Below, one piece after another: positions 35,958 to 44,065 of a DNA stretch of 64,000 nt (the first letter of the stretch is position 1; every line of letters begins with the position of its first letter). The notes beneath the pieces are model-generated. The model was not told where the DNA came from and did not search any database. It saw only the letters and a list, made by a program, of their open reading frames with translations. This DNA is from Dulcicalothrix desertica PCC 7102 (GTDB lineage Bacteria; Cyanobacteriota; Cyanobacteriia; Cyanobacteriales; Nostocaceae): contig NZ_RSCL01000017.1 of NCBI RefSeq assembly GCF_003991905.1, positions 1 to 64,000 on the forward strand. Reading direction: 5' to 3'. Made by a program: the position numbers and the translations under genes.

Positions 35958-37089
35958 ATAATAGGCGCCATAATAAGATACGATTATTACCAGAATCAGA
36001 AATCACAGCAATATCACCACATATATTAATGCCATAACACCAATTAACGCTGTTTCGTTTTGGTAATCCAAAGTCACCATTTTCTGATTTACTTTTAAAA
36101 TCCTTTTGTCCCATTAATCCATCTGCATCTACCCCAGATGATGTAAAATTATTCCATCCCAACAATCGCGAATTTGCAGTATCAGCCACAATTAACCAAT
36201 CACCAAAAGCATCAACACCATATGGCATACTGAGACTACTAGCATTAGGAAAATAAACACCTTGATTTAACTCAACAAAATCAAAGCTTTTTTGTCCTAA
36301 AACTACGCGACAAGGAGTATTATTTTCTGTTGGCATTCCTTCCCAAATCATAACGCGGTTATTACCAGCATCAGTCACAACTAAATTTTCTTGCCAAAAT
36401 GTAATATCATGACACCAACGCATACTCGAAGCTGATGCAGTCCCACCACCATTCTCATTCCGAGAAAACATATCTGGTTGTCCTAAGACTAAATCAGCAG
36501 GTTGACCATTCTCACTTGGTAACTCATTCCAAACCAATACCCGACGATTACCAGTATCAGCAACAAACAACTTTCCTTGATGATAAAAAACACCGTAACA
36601 CCAATTAAGAGTTTTTGCGTAAGCTTCTTGCTCATTTCTATTTGGTCGATTATCGGTAAAATTATTTTGCCCTAGTACAATATCTGCCGGCACATTGCTA
36701 TCTTGTGGAATTTCCTTCCAAATTAAAACGCGATGGTTCCAAGCATCTGCTACAGCTAAACCGCCACCACAAACACAAATACCTGTCGGTACACTTAGTG
36801 TTGTGTTTCTTGGTGTACCTTTAGCATTTTGTCCTTCGTGAAAAAAATCAGGTTGTCCAATTACCCAGTCAGCAGGTTGACCATCTTGAGTTGGTAAGTT
36901 TCGCCATCCCAATAACCGATGGTGTCCTGTATCCGCAACCCATAAAGGGCCACTTTCTGATGTTAGACAGGCGCCACGCGGGGCGAACATAGATACTGCA
37001 CTAGGCGCCAGTGGTACTGCAAATTCTTCACGTGTACCTAATATGATATCGGCGCCTAAATTTGAAAAGGGCAATTTTGGAATGAACAT
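35950..37089 (-). CDS. NHL-repeat protein of the extended hyp operon
   Basis: 379 residues, six or so NHL-type beta-propeller blades. Each blade ends with a segment like VADTGHHRLLGW, VADAWNHRVLIW, VADTGNRRVLVW, VTDAGNNRVMIW, VADTANSRLLGW or ISDSGNNRILLW. GQPD/GQNNF-type turns recur before each. No signal peptide. In heterocystous cyanobacteria such as Nostoc PCC 7120, NHL genes lie directly upstream of hypF in the extended hyp operon. Overlaps hypF by 8 bp and starts 3 bp after the NifU-like gene. Precise role unknown; a protein-binding platform in maturation is plausible. Confidence 0.88.
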   Translation of the reverse strand: MFIPKLPFSNLGADIILGTREEFAVPLAPSAVSMFAPRGACLTSESGPLWVADTGHHRLLGWRNLPTQDGQPADWVIGQPDFFHEGQNAKGTPRNTTLSVPTGICVCGGGLAVADAWNHRVLIWKEIPQDSNVPADIVLGQNNFTDNRPNRNEQEAYAKTLNWCYGVFYHQGKLFVADTGNRRVLVWNELPSENGQPADLVLGQPDMFSRNENGGGTASASSMRWCHDITFWQENLVVTDAGNNRVMIWEGMPTENNTPCRVVLGQKSFDFVELNQGVYFPNASSLSMPYGVDAFGDWLIVADTANSRLLGWNNFTSSGVDADGLMGQKDFKSKSENGDFGLPKRNSVNWCYGINICGDIAVISDSGNNRILLWRLLYV

Positions 37090-37092
37090 TAC

Positions 37093-37575
37093 CTATACTG
37101 CAACAACTTTAGTAATTTCAGGACAGTATGCTTGAATAGTCTGCTCAATGCTTTGAGACAAAGTAAAATTAGAAGAGGGACAACTTTTACATGTTCCAAT
37201 TAATCTGACTTCCACCACATTCGGTAATTTAATTGCTACCAATTCAACATCACCATTATGACTTTTTAAACTAGGACGGACTTCTTCAATAGCTGTTTGT
37301 AAACGTTTTTCAAGTGAAGGTAATGGTGGTTTAACTAATTCATGGTAAACTAGCACACCATATACTACTTCATCTTGAACAGCATTACGCAATGCCGACA
37401 TTGATTGAAGCTTGACACTTTTAATTAAACGCGCAAGTGCTTCTTTATGTAATGTTTCAATTGCCCTTTTCAAGCCAACAGCAACACCACGCTCTCGTTC
37501 ATCCCAATCAGCTATAATTGCCTCAAAGCGACTAATTTCCGTAACAAACTCTTCCAAATCACTTTGATATATCAT
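37093..37575 (-). CDS. NifU-like C-terminal domain protein
   Basis: 160 residues. The N-terminal part (1-85) is helical and unassigned. The C-terminal NifU domain (about 88-160) has the Fe-S scaffold motif C-x2-C in GTCKSCPSSNFTL and HNGDVELVAIKLPNVVEVRLIG. It may donate or carry Fe-S clusters during hydrogenase maturation. First gene of the minus-strand set NifU-NHL-hypF-hypC-hypD. The 293-bp gap upstream (37576-37868) is the likely promoter region; I could not fix a NtcA or other site there. Confidence 0.85.
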   Translation of the reverse strand: MIYQSDLEEFVTEISRFEAIIADWDERERGVAVGLKRAIETLHKEALARLIKSVKLQSMSALRNAVQDEVVYGVLVYHELVKPPLPSLEKRLQTAIEEVRPSLKSHNGDVELVAIKLPNVVEVRLIGTCKSCPSSNFTLSQSIEQTIQAYCPEITKVVAV

Positions 37576-37868
37576 TTTATTACATAAATTAATAGCTTTT
37601 ACGCATCGACTCAGAATTGTAACAATATCGTAAGTTATGCTTGTTTTCAGTGTAGCTATTCCATTATTAAATAAAGTATATATTCTTACTTTAATTAAAT
37701 TGTCAAAAGAAACTTGGGTTACAAATAAAAATTATAATTTGTTTGTGGAAATGGCGCCTCTATAAAAATAACCGTAAATATAACGATGTCAATTCAAGTT
37801 TAAGTAATTATAACTATATAAACAAGCAAATATAACAAAACCAATACAATATAAAAAATTGCGCTCAG

Positions 37869-38378
37869 ATGAACAAAACTATTTTACGCTTTGTTCCCTA
37901 TCGACATTGCAATCTCTATGTACCCCTTTCTCTGAAAGAATTACAACAAAGACTAACAAAATTGTCGATTAATGGAATTGTAGAGAAAAATTATGGCTTC
38001 CTGTTTGGCGGAAATATACTATATTCAATAACAATCATAAATGATAATTATTTCCAAATTGATGGACCTGTGGGATATAAGAGATTACGCCTTCTAACCC
38101 AAGGTCAAATAAATTGTGGCGCCTCAACAAATAATCAAGTCAATTTAGAACTCAAAATGCAGGTGGCCAATCAAGAAATATTGATGCTGACAAGAATTTG
38201 GCTGCTTTTTCTTTGTTTTTACATATATGCTAGTATTTTTATTGCAATTAAATTTGCTTTAATAGGTTTTATACATCTGATATTTTTATCTCTCATTTGG
38301 TATTTGTCAGTACAAATTAATATTCGAGTTGAGACTAACAAAATTATGAATATATTGAGACATCAATTGAAATCTTAA
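37869..38378 (+). CDS. Hypothetical membrane protein
   Basis: 169 residues. A soluble beta-rich N-terminal half (about 1-110; NLYVPLSLKELQQRLTKL, YSITIINDNYFQIDGPVGY) is followed by two transmembrane helices (about 120-140 and 143-158). No recognised domain. Transcribed away from the NifU-like gene, so the 37576-37868 gap serves both promoters. Real because of length, composition and the consistent frame, but unidentified. Confidence 0.5.
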   Translation: MNKTILRFVPYRHCNLYVPLSLKELQQRLTKLSINGIVEKNYGFLFGGNILYSITIINDNYFQIDGPVGYKRLRLLTQGQINCGASTNNQVNLELKMQVANQEILMLTRIWLLFLCFYIYASIFIAIKFALIGFIHLIFLSLIWYLSVQINIRVETNKIMNILRHQLKS

Positions 38379-38518
38379 TAATGATGGCGCCATTTCATTA
38401 TTAAATAAAGTACCTTGAATTACTTTTAATAGAATTACCAAAAATCACTTTAGCTACAAAAATTCACAACATTGGAAGCAATAACACTTTAGTGGCGCCA
38501 TACTATCAGGGCGGGAGC

Positions 38519-38588
38519 AAAGAAACCTGGTTTCTACGCATTCATTGTCGTTTTTATTACAATTTATCGACATAGAAACCAGGTTTCT
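38519..38588. repeat. Palindromic repeat, AGAAACCTGGTTTC family, copy 2
   Basis: AAAGAAACCTGGTTTCT, about 35 bp with TCGTTTTTATTACA, then AGAAACCAGGTTTCT. Same organisation as 12743-12811. The 795-bp gap 38379-39173 contains this element, the decayed ATPase segment after it and a possible 34-codon frame. Confidence 0.7.
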
Positions 38589-38612
38589 CTAACTACTGGA
38601 CTGGCGCCAGTA

Positions 38613-39020
38613 TCTAAATTGGTAGGTTACAAAAATAACAGAGGGAAGCTAATTAAATTAACCTATACCCCCCCTCCCCTAGCTTTGTCTTTAAAAAACT
38701 ACTAGTACACCTTAAAGTATTGATATACAAAGCTGCAACAATACCGAACAAAATACCGAACAGTACACTAAAAATACCGAACAAAATCAAATCGCTCAAG
38801 ATTGTTCGGTTTCTTGTTCGGAATCTGAAATGCTACCTACGCAATGAATACAGCAGATACCGAACAAATTGGACGATAAAGACAAGGGGGGGTATCCATA
38901 ATTTCAGCAATCACAATATTGAGTATTTAAAATATCAATTTAATTATATAAATATACGTATAAAAGCCAAGTGAAACATCGGCGCCGAATATTGAGCCAT
39001 CAAAGCCAAATAACGAATCA
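38613..39020 (+). pseudogene. Decayed copy of the RecA-like ATPase 3' region
   Basis: This segment aligns with the coding DNA at about 41466-41870, inside the 763-residue ATPase gene. Shared landmarks include AACAGAGRGAAGCT, the run of C (CCCCCCTCCCC), ACTACTAGTA, the ATACCGAACA repeats, TTGTTCGGT, CAATACAGCAGAT and GACAAGGGGG, in the same order. Frame shifts and stops (for example TAG shortly after AAAAACTAC) prevent translation, so it is a relic. Direct copies of ATACCGAACA are perfect at 38741, 38753, 38774 and 38857, and TGTTCGG complements are at 38803 and 38815. Confidence 0.85.
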
Positions 39021-39041
39021 TCACACCTCGGAGGTAGCAAT

Positions 39042-39146
39042 ATGTTTTCAAAGTGTCAACACTTTTTAGTCATCAATGCTTGGACTAATAGCCGTAATGC
39101 TTACAATTGGTGTTGCTATCAGCCTTTAGGGCGTTTAATGTGGTGA
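39042..39146 (+). CDS. Possible 34-residue peptide
   Basis: ATG at 39042 is 6 bp after a strong CGGAGGT site and opens 34 codons, beginning MFSKCQHFLVINAW and ending RLMW. The peptide has three Cys and three Trp. It ends 27 bp before the first ribbon-helix-helix gene. It could be a leader or small protein, or a chance frame next to the decayed ATPase copy; only the ribosome site argues for it. Confidence 0.3.
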   Translation: MFSKCQHFLVINAWTNSRNAYNWCCYQPLGRLMW

Positions 39147-39173
39147 GTAACAAGTGTTGATATTTTATGTTTT

Positions 39174-39368
39174 ATGCCTACCATTAAAAACCGAATTACA
39201 TTTCAGGCTAGCGACGAAGTAAAGGACGCTCTCGAAGAGTGCGCCGATAACAGGGAACAGTCTGTAAGTGCCTTAATTGTGGGAATCTTGCGAGAGTACC
39301 TTATTAAGGAGGGGTATATAGAGAACCCAAAAAAGCGAATGGTAACAGCAACCCGTTACAAAACTTAA
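39174..39368 (+). CDS. Ribbon-helix-helix protein (RHH 1)
   Basis: 64 residues. A basic N-terminal beta strand (IKNRITFQA) is followed by two helices (SDEVKDALEECADNREQ, SVSALIVGILREYLI), the Arc/CopG/MetJ pattern. Such dimers bind short direct or inverted DNA repeats and control plasmid copy or toxin genes. The next gene (start 39455) encodes a second RHH-like protein, and both precede the ATPase gene. Likely regulators of that set. Confidence 0.7.
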   Translation: MPTIKNRITFQASDEVKDALEECADNREQSVSALIVGILREYLIKEGYIENPKKRMVTATRYKT

Positions 39369-39454
39369 CTAAAAATAGTTTGACTTCTGTTCCCCACAGT
39401 GACAAAGATAATGGTAATGTAAAAATTATTGTCACGTTCCCCACAGGAGGGGAT

Positions 39455-39646
39455 ATGGTAAAATTGGCGCCTGTAAGTAGGTCATCCGATGGAGTAGAAC
39501 AAATTAAGGTGTTTCTCAAAGCAGAGGAACGCGAACAACTCAGGCAGATGTGTCAAGAAAAGGGCATTACAATGACACACCTAGCTCGACAGCTTTTAGT
39601 CGCTTGGGCTAGCGTGCAAAACGATAACCAATCAAAAGCATCTTAA
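39455..39646 (+). CDS. Ribbon-helix-helix-like protein (RHH 2)
   Basis: 63 residues from ATG 39455, which follows AGGAGG at 39445-39450; an upstream TTG (39380) would add 25 residues with no homology, so 39455 is preferred. Strand EQIKVFLKAEE, helix REQLRQMCQEKG and helix TMTHLARQLLVAWA fit RHH folds of plasmid or element regulators. It is followed by a 185-bp gap before the RecA-like ATPase, with no gene seen. Confidence 0.65.
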   Translation: MVKLAPVSRSSDGVEQIKVFLKAEEREQLRQMCQEKGITMTHLARQLLVAWASVQNDNQSKAS

Positions 39647-39831
39647 CCGCAGTTTCCCCACTATGGGCACTGCGGTATAGGTGCAGCAAAGAATCTCCCT
39701 AGGAATCAATCTAGATACCATCCCACTGCGATAGTATGTGATAGCTGGGAGTTATTAAACTTTTGTAAATATTGGAAGACTGGGACAAAGATAAAGTACC
39801 CAGTGAATAAAATAAAAATCATTCTAATCAT

Positions 39832-42123
39832 ATGAAGAATCTAGTACAAAGTCAACCAGAACAAATTAACTCATCAACTGCTAACAAGCCTCAGTACCCT
39901 ATCCTGTGGGTGTCTAATGTTATAGATGCATCCAACAGTCACCTCAGTAATCTTTTTGACATCAGAGGCTTTGAAGAGATTGGTGATTACACTGCGATTG
40001 ATGCACAACACTATATTGTGGATGTTGGCGCCAGTGAAGAAATTATCAAGGCTATTGCTTGGACAATAGGGGAATGCAGTATATGGCACTGCGAGTCTAA
40101 GTTACCTCTTTCATATCTGGCGCCGGACCACGCCACATCTATTGAGGTATTTGACAATATTTTCAATCACTCAAAACCGATTGAAGATTGGTTGAAAGCA
40201 ACCAACCAAGAGTTTAATAAATTACAACATCAGGATGCGGTTAATCTTGCACAAGTAGCAATTAGGTTGTTGAAAGGCTCTCAAAAGACTACGGAGCTTG
40301 ATATTCTAAGGAGAAGGTGTAATGAAAATCCTTTTAATTGGAACAATCTCATGAAAGAGCTAGAGAGCGAATTTCAAGAAGAGTTAGAACGTAGGTATAT
40401 TGCTGCTAAACAGCAAACCAGGCGAGATAGATTAAGACTTGAGTTATTAACACTATCTGAAGAAACCGATATTCTTGCTTGGGATGACACGCTTAACGAT
40501 ATTGCTCAAAGATACGGTAAGAAGGTGTCTAGACTTGAGTCAATGCTCGTTCAGCTTATTGATTCCACATCAAAGCCAAAAGCTAGACACCTCACATCTT
40601 CAGAATTTCATGCAACCCAAACTTCGGACGTTGAATGGCTAATACCTGGATTAATGCCAGCAACGGGTGTAACTCTGATGGTCGCTAATCCGGGTGTAGG
40701 TAAAACAACACTTGGTTATGACCTTGCCGCTTCGGTCATTTACAACGAAAAGTTTTTAGATGAAAAACCTCTAAAAACTGGAAAAGTAATATTTGTAAAT
40801 AGTTTCGGTGAAATGTCCGATAACGAGATGCTGTCTTCATTCATTGATCGGCGTATAGGTGTATCAGATAAATATGAATTGTTGCTTGATTGGGATATGA
40901 CGCAATTGCCAAAGCTTGAAAAAATGATTGAGGAGTTGCAACCGACACTTATAGTGATTGATAGCTATAGAGGCATTACAGGTTACTTACCTAACTTCGA
41001 TGAAAATAACTCGAAAGCAGGATTGCCTATTCGACGATTACAAGGCTTGTGCAATAGATACAAAACAGCAATGCTTGTAATTCACCATAACAAGAAGTCT
41101 CAAGAATATGCAGAAATAGCAAAATCAGCGGGTAACTTTTCTATCGCCGCTAGTAGTAGCGCTGTATGGCAACTAGATAAAGACTTGGTTAGTAACACTA
41201 TCAAACTATCAACAGCTAAGATACGTGGTGCCGAACGCAGGGAACTTAAAATAACCCTAGATGGATTTGACAGACATTTTGATGTAATTAGCGACAGTGC
41301 AAAGCAGAACGAACAACAGACTAAAGCCATCAAATCTAAAATAATTAGCCTTTTAAGCTTAAATCCAGATGACGCAATGCCATTAAAGGATATACCTGGA
41401 TTGATTGAAGAAAGCTATGATTCTACTCGTATAACAATAGACAGATTAATTAAAGAGGGTATTGTCTCTAAATTCTTAGGTGGCAAAGATAACAGAGAGA
41501 AGCTCGTTAAATTAACTCATACTCCCCCCTCCCCTTACTCGGTCTTGAAAACTACTAGTAGTACACATCAAAGTAATGATATACAAGCTTTTGACAATAC
41601 CGAACAAAATACCGAACAGTACGCTATAAATACCGAACAAAATCAAATTGTTCAACATTGTTCGGTTCCTTGTCCGGAATCTGAAGTTCAGCCCACGCAA
41701 CCAATACAGCAGATGACAAACAATCTTGAAAACGAAGACAAGGGGGAGGGCGCCAACAATTTCAGCAATCATGATACTGAGTCTTTAGAACATGATACCT
41801 ACCAAGTAAATACACGTAATTGTTCAAGTGAAACTTCGGTGCCGAAAGTTCCTTCATCAAAGGCGCCAACCCAAACTAATAAGGCAACCCACGAAACAAT
41901 AAAAACGGATAGTGATAAATCACTTGATATTTTTCCAGTAGGAGCAAAAGTAAAGTCAAAACATCCTGGTTATCAAAAAGATAAGATAGGCAAGGTGATT
42001 GTGAATAAGAATGATGTGCCTACTCCTGGTGTTGCGCGTGTTCAGTGGTATACCCCTGAAGGTTATAAAGCTGAGGTGACAACAACCAATACCTGTGCTT
42101 TAAAACTAACTGATGATTCGTAG
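39832..42123 (+). CDS. RepA-like RecA/AAA_25 ATPase of an accessory element
   Basis: 763 residues. The N-terminal 270 residues are unassigned, then an AAA_25/RecA-like ATPase core: Walker A MVANPGVGKTTLGYD (about 285-297) and Walker B TLIVIDSYRG (about 372). A winged-helix-like region (DDAMPLKDIPGLIEESYDST) follows near 515-550, then a low-complexity stretch with NTEQ repeated (about 588-603), and a C-terminal domain (VGAKVKSKHPGYQKDKIGKV, ARVQWYTPEGY) like those in plasmid helicases. The architecture suggests a replicative helicase or a DNA-bound ATPase of a plasmid or integrated element. Two RHH genes precede it. Direct ATACCGAACA repeats in the coding strand at 41597, 41609 and 41630. Confidence 0.75.
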   Translation: MKNLVQSQPEQINSSTANKPQYPILWVSNVIDASNSHLSNLFDIRGFEEIGDYTAIDAQHYIVDVGASEEIIKAIAWTIGECSIWHCESKLPLSYLAPDHATSIEVFDNIFNHSKPIEDWLKATNQEFNKLQHQDAVNLAQVAIRLLKGSQKTTELDILRRRCNENPFNWNNLMKELESEFQEELERRYIAAKQQTRRDRLRLELLTLSEETDILAWDDTLNDIAQRYGKKVSRLESMLVQLIDSTSKPKARHLTSSEFHATQTSDVEWLIPGLMPATGVTLMVANPGVGKTTLGYDLAASVIYNEKFLDEKPLKTGKVIFVNSFGEMSDNEMLSSFIDRRIGVSDKYELLLDWDMTQLPKLEKMIEELQPTLIVIDSYRGITGYLPNFDENNSKAGLPIRRLQGLCNRYKTAMLVIHHNKKSQEYAEIAKSAGNFSIAASSSAVWQLDKDLVSNTIKLSTAKIRGAERRELKITLDGFDRHFDVISDSAKQNEQQTKAIKSKIISLLSLNPDDAMPLKDIPGLIEESYDSTRITIDRLIKEGIVSKFLGGKDNREKLVKLTHTPPSPYSVLKTTSSTHQSNDIQAFDNTEQNTEQYAINTEQNQIVQHCSVPCPESEVQPTQPIQQMTNNLENEDKGEGANNFSNHDTESLEHDTYQVNTRNCSSETSVPKVPSSKAPTQTNKATHETIKTDSDKSLDIFPVGAKVKSKHPGYQKDKIGKVIVNKNDVPTPGVARVQWYTPEGYKAEVTTTNTCALKLTDDS
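41597..41678. repeat. Iteron-like repeats inside the ATPase gene
   Basis: ATACCGAACA occurs at 41597-41606, 41609-41618 and 41630-41639 (spacing 12 and 21 bp), with opposite-strand TGTTCGGT at 41659-41666 and TGTCCGGA at 41671-41678. In the decayed copy at 38741-38866 the same sites keep the same spacing plus one extra direct copy. The pattern is reminiscent of plasmid iterons; it also encodes NTEQ repeats here. Confidence 0.55.
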
Positions 42124-42837
42124 TGAGTCGCGCCTGTCATCGCACACGCATTGAAGATTTTTCCTATGAGGGAAAGCAAAGAGCAGGAGATGTTTGGCTG
42201 CTACCTGCGGGTATTTCAGGGTATTTTCGTTGGGACGACCCAGGAGAGTTATTGATGTTTATCTTCGACCCGCAATTTCTTCGACAAGTGAGCCTAGAAA
42301 CAAAGTGTCTTAACCCCGATAAAGTGGAGCTTCGCCCAACGCTATACAAACAGGATTCAACGCTAAAAGCCTTAGCGCGCTCGTTTCACCATGAAATGCA
42401 ACACAATCTTTTGGGTGGCAAACTTTATATAGAACCCTTAGCAAATCAGCTTGCAATTCATTTGCTATGAGAATACTGTGTTTTGGGCGCCTAAAGTGCA
42501 GACTCCCAAAGGTGGACTTTCTCAAAAGAAGCTTAATCAAGTCATTGATTACATTCAAATAAATCTATATCAAGAGTTAAGACTTGCTACAATTGCTCAA
42601 GAAATTGGTATAAATCAATCTTACTTCTGCACACTATTCAAGCAATCTACAGGTATAACACCCTATCAGTATACATTACTACAAAGAATTGAACGAGCAA
42701 AACAGTTACTAAAACAACCTAATATAACGATAGTAGATGTAGCAATTCAGTCTGGATTTGCAAACAAAAGTCACTTTACCAAACACTTTAGTCAATTTAC
42801 AGGGGTTACTCCCAAAGTCTATCAAGAGCAAGCCTGA
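42123..42837 (+). pseudogene. AraC-family regulator, truncated and frameshifted
   Basis: Two overlapping frames (42123-42470 and 42451-42837) together give most of an AraC/XylS regulator. The first frame holds part of the cupin-like domain (GDVWLLPAGISGYFRW), stopping at TGA near 42468 just after ANQLAIHLL; the second frame continues with the HTH domain (LSQKKLNQVIDYIQ, IAQEIGINQSYFCTLFKQST, VAIQSGFANKSHFTKHF). A frameshift lies near 42468. The N terminus (roughly the first 40 residues of the family) is missing, and the sequence begins at the ATPase stop codon (GTG overlaps TAG). This probably marks an insertion boundary. Not expected to be functional. Confidence 0.75.
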
Positions 42838-43045
42838 TGTAAGATATTAGACATTATTATAAGTAGTTAAAAAAATTGTCAGTTTGATATGAAGCTCAAA
42901 TGCTGCCTGGAGCCATTGCCTATTCACGTGCTTACAATTTGCTTAAAATAAAGCTGATAAATAAATTTATGTAATATTCTACCTTGCTTGCACCATTACT
43001 TGCTAAAATATTAGTTGTATAACTAAAGTACGATAGAAATAGTGT

Positions 43046-43330
43046 ATGTATAAAGTTACAATGCATAGACGTGCGCGAATAGCGTTAGATACTCTTTCTA
43101 CAGAAGAAAAGAATAATTTGACACAAGCTTTAAATAATTTAGATATTTCGGCTATAGGTAACGCGGTAGCAGAAAATATTAAAAGAATGGATACAGAAGA
43201 ACCTTTATATTTCCTAAAAGTTGATTCTGAGCTTAGAGCAATCATACAAATTAATTCACCCGAAGAGATAGAAGTTATGGATATTTTCACACAAGAAAGG
43301 TTAAAATTATTTTCTACAGCTAAAAAATAA
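43046..43330 (+). CDS. RelE/ParE-like small protein
   Basis: 94 residues. The C-terminal half LYFLKVDSELRAIIQINSPEE followed by IEVMDIFTQERL fits the strand pattern of RelE/ParE toxins (Rvgdy-R-iiY-i...vldi), and the N terminus MYKVTMHRRARIALDTL has the basic start of that family. No antitoxin gene lies immediately upstream or downstream. It ends 14 bp before the Shedu-type gene start. Function as a toxin is not established; it may be a solitary regulator or a defence accessory. Confidence 0.5.
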   Translation: MYKVTMHRRARIALDTLSTEEKNNLTQALNNLDISAIGNAVAENIKRMDTEEPLYFLKVDSELRAIIQINSPEEIEVMDIFTQERLKLFSTAKK

Positions 43331-43344
43331 TTTTAAGTTTGAGT

Positions 43345-43980
43345 ATGAAAGAGTTTGCAAAAGTAAACTTTGACCCTGTGATTTGTCGTTTTCAACTAGA
43401 GGAATTTAAAGAGTTACTACAACAAAAACAATCACTATCTGAAAAAAATGATATTTTACCTTTCTTTCGAGAAAGGACTCAATTGTCTGTATTTCTTGGC
43501 TCGTACCATAAAAATATAGAAAGGTTGAACCGTGTTGCATTTGAGTATGATATTTTTGGAGATTTTGCAGCGGATTTAGTAGTTGGAGATTCGAGAAAAA
43601 AATCTTATTGCTTTATTGAATTTGAGGATGCAAGGTTGAACAGTGTTTTCGTCAGCAAACCAGGGAGGTATTGTCCTGAATGGTCGCCAAGATTTGAAAA
43701 AGGTTTCAGCCAAATTATTGATTGGTTTTGGAAAATAGATGACTTAGAAAGAACAGATGACTTTGAGAATCGATTTGGCAGTAGAAGGATTGACTACATA
43801 GGAATGTTGGTTATTGGTAGAAATGATTACTTGGAACCTAGAGACAAAAAAAGATTAGTTTGGCGCCAAGAACACTTAGTTTTAAACTCAAAACATGTCT
43901 ACTGCTTAACTTTTGACGATTTATATAATGATTTACTGTTTCGTATTAATAAGTATTACCGAATAGAAACTGATGGTTAA
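43345..43980 (+). CDS. Shedu-type (DUF4263) nuclease protein
   Basis: About 211 residues from ATG 43345 (the frame opens at TTG 43339). It resembles the DUF4263/SduA family of the Shedu anti-phage system: ILPFFRERTQLSVFLGSY, FEYDIFGDFAADLVVGD, YCFIEFEDA, WSPRFEKGFSQIIDWFW, RIDYIGMLVIGRNDYL, VYCLTFDDLYNDLLFR. The nuclease core is the PD-(D/E)xK type: Asp in ADLVVGD and Glu in IEFED, with the Lys position changed. The gene is short compared with SduA of Bacillus, which carries an extra N-terminal domain. Preceded at 14 bp by a RelE/ParE-like gene. A hairpin follows it. Confidence 0.7.
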   Translation: MKEFAKVNFDPVICRFQLEEFKELLQQKQSLSEKNDILPFFRERTQLSVFLGSYHKNIERLNRVAFEYDIFGDFAADLVVGDSRKKSYCFIEFEDARLNSVFVSKPGRYCPEWSPRFEKGFSQIIDWFWKIDDLERTDDFENRFGSRRIDYIGMLVIGRNDYLEPRDKKRLVWRQEHLVLNSKHVYCLTFDDLYNDLLFRINKYYRIETDG

Positions 43981-43987
43981 CTTTCGG

Positions 43988-44013
43988 GAGAGGCGCCTTT
44001 CTTTTCGCCTCTC
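43988..44013. terminator. Hairpin between convergent genes
   Basis: GAGAGGCG (43988-43995) and CGCCTCTC (44006-44013) form an 8-bp stem with a 10-nt T-rich loop, 8 bp after the Shedu-type stop and before the minus-strand WD40 stop. No T-run follows on either strand, so termination is only likely. Confidence 0.5.
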
Positions 44014-44065
44014 AAAAGCTTACAATAAATGCTATCTAAATTTGAACGTTTTTTATCAGGTAAGA

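Noticed and set aside
37576-37868. NtcA-type site GTA-N8-TAC before the hyp operon
   Set aside because: Only imperfect matches such as GTA-N8-GTA were seen.
38720-38974. 84-codon open frame
   Set aside because: It lies inside the decayed ATPase copy and its protein has no resemblance to the intact gene frame.
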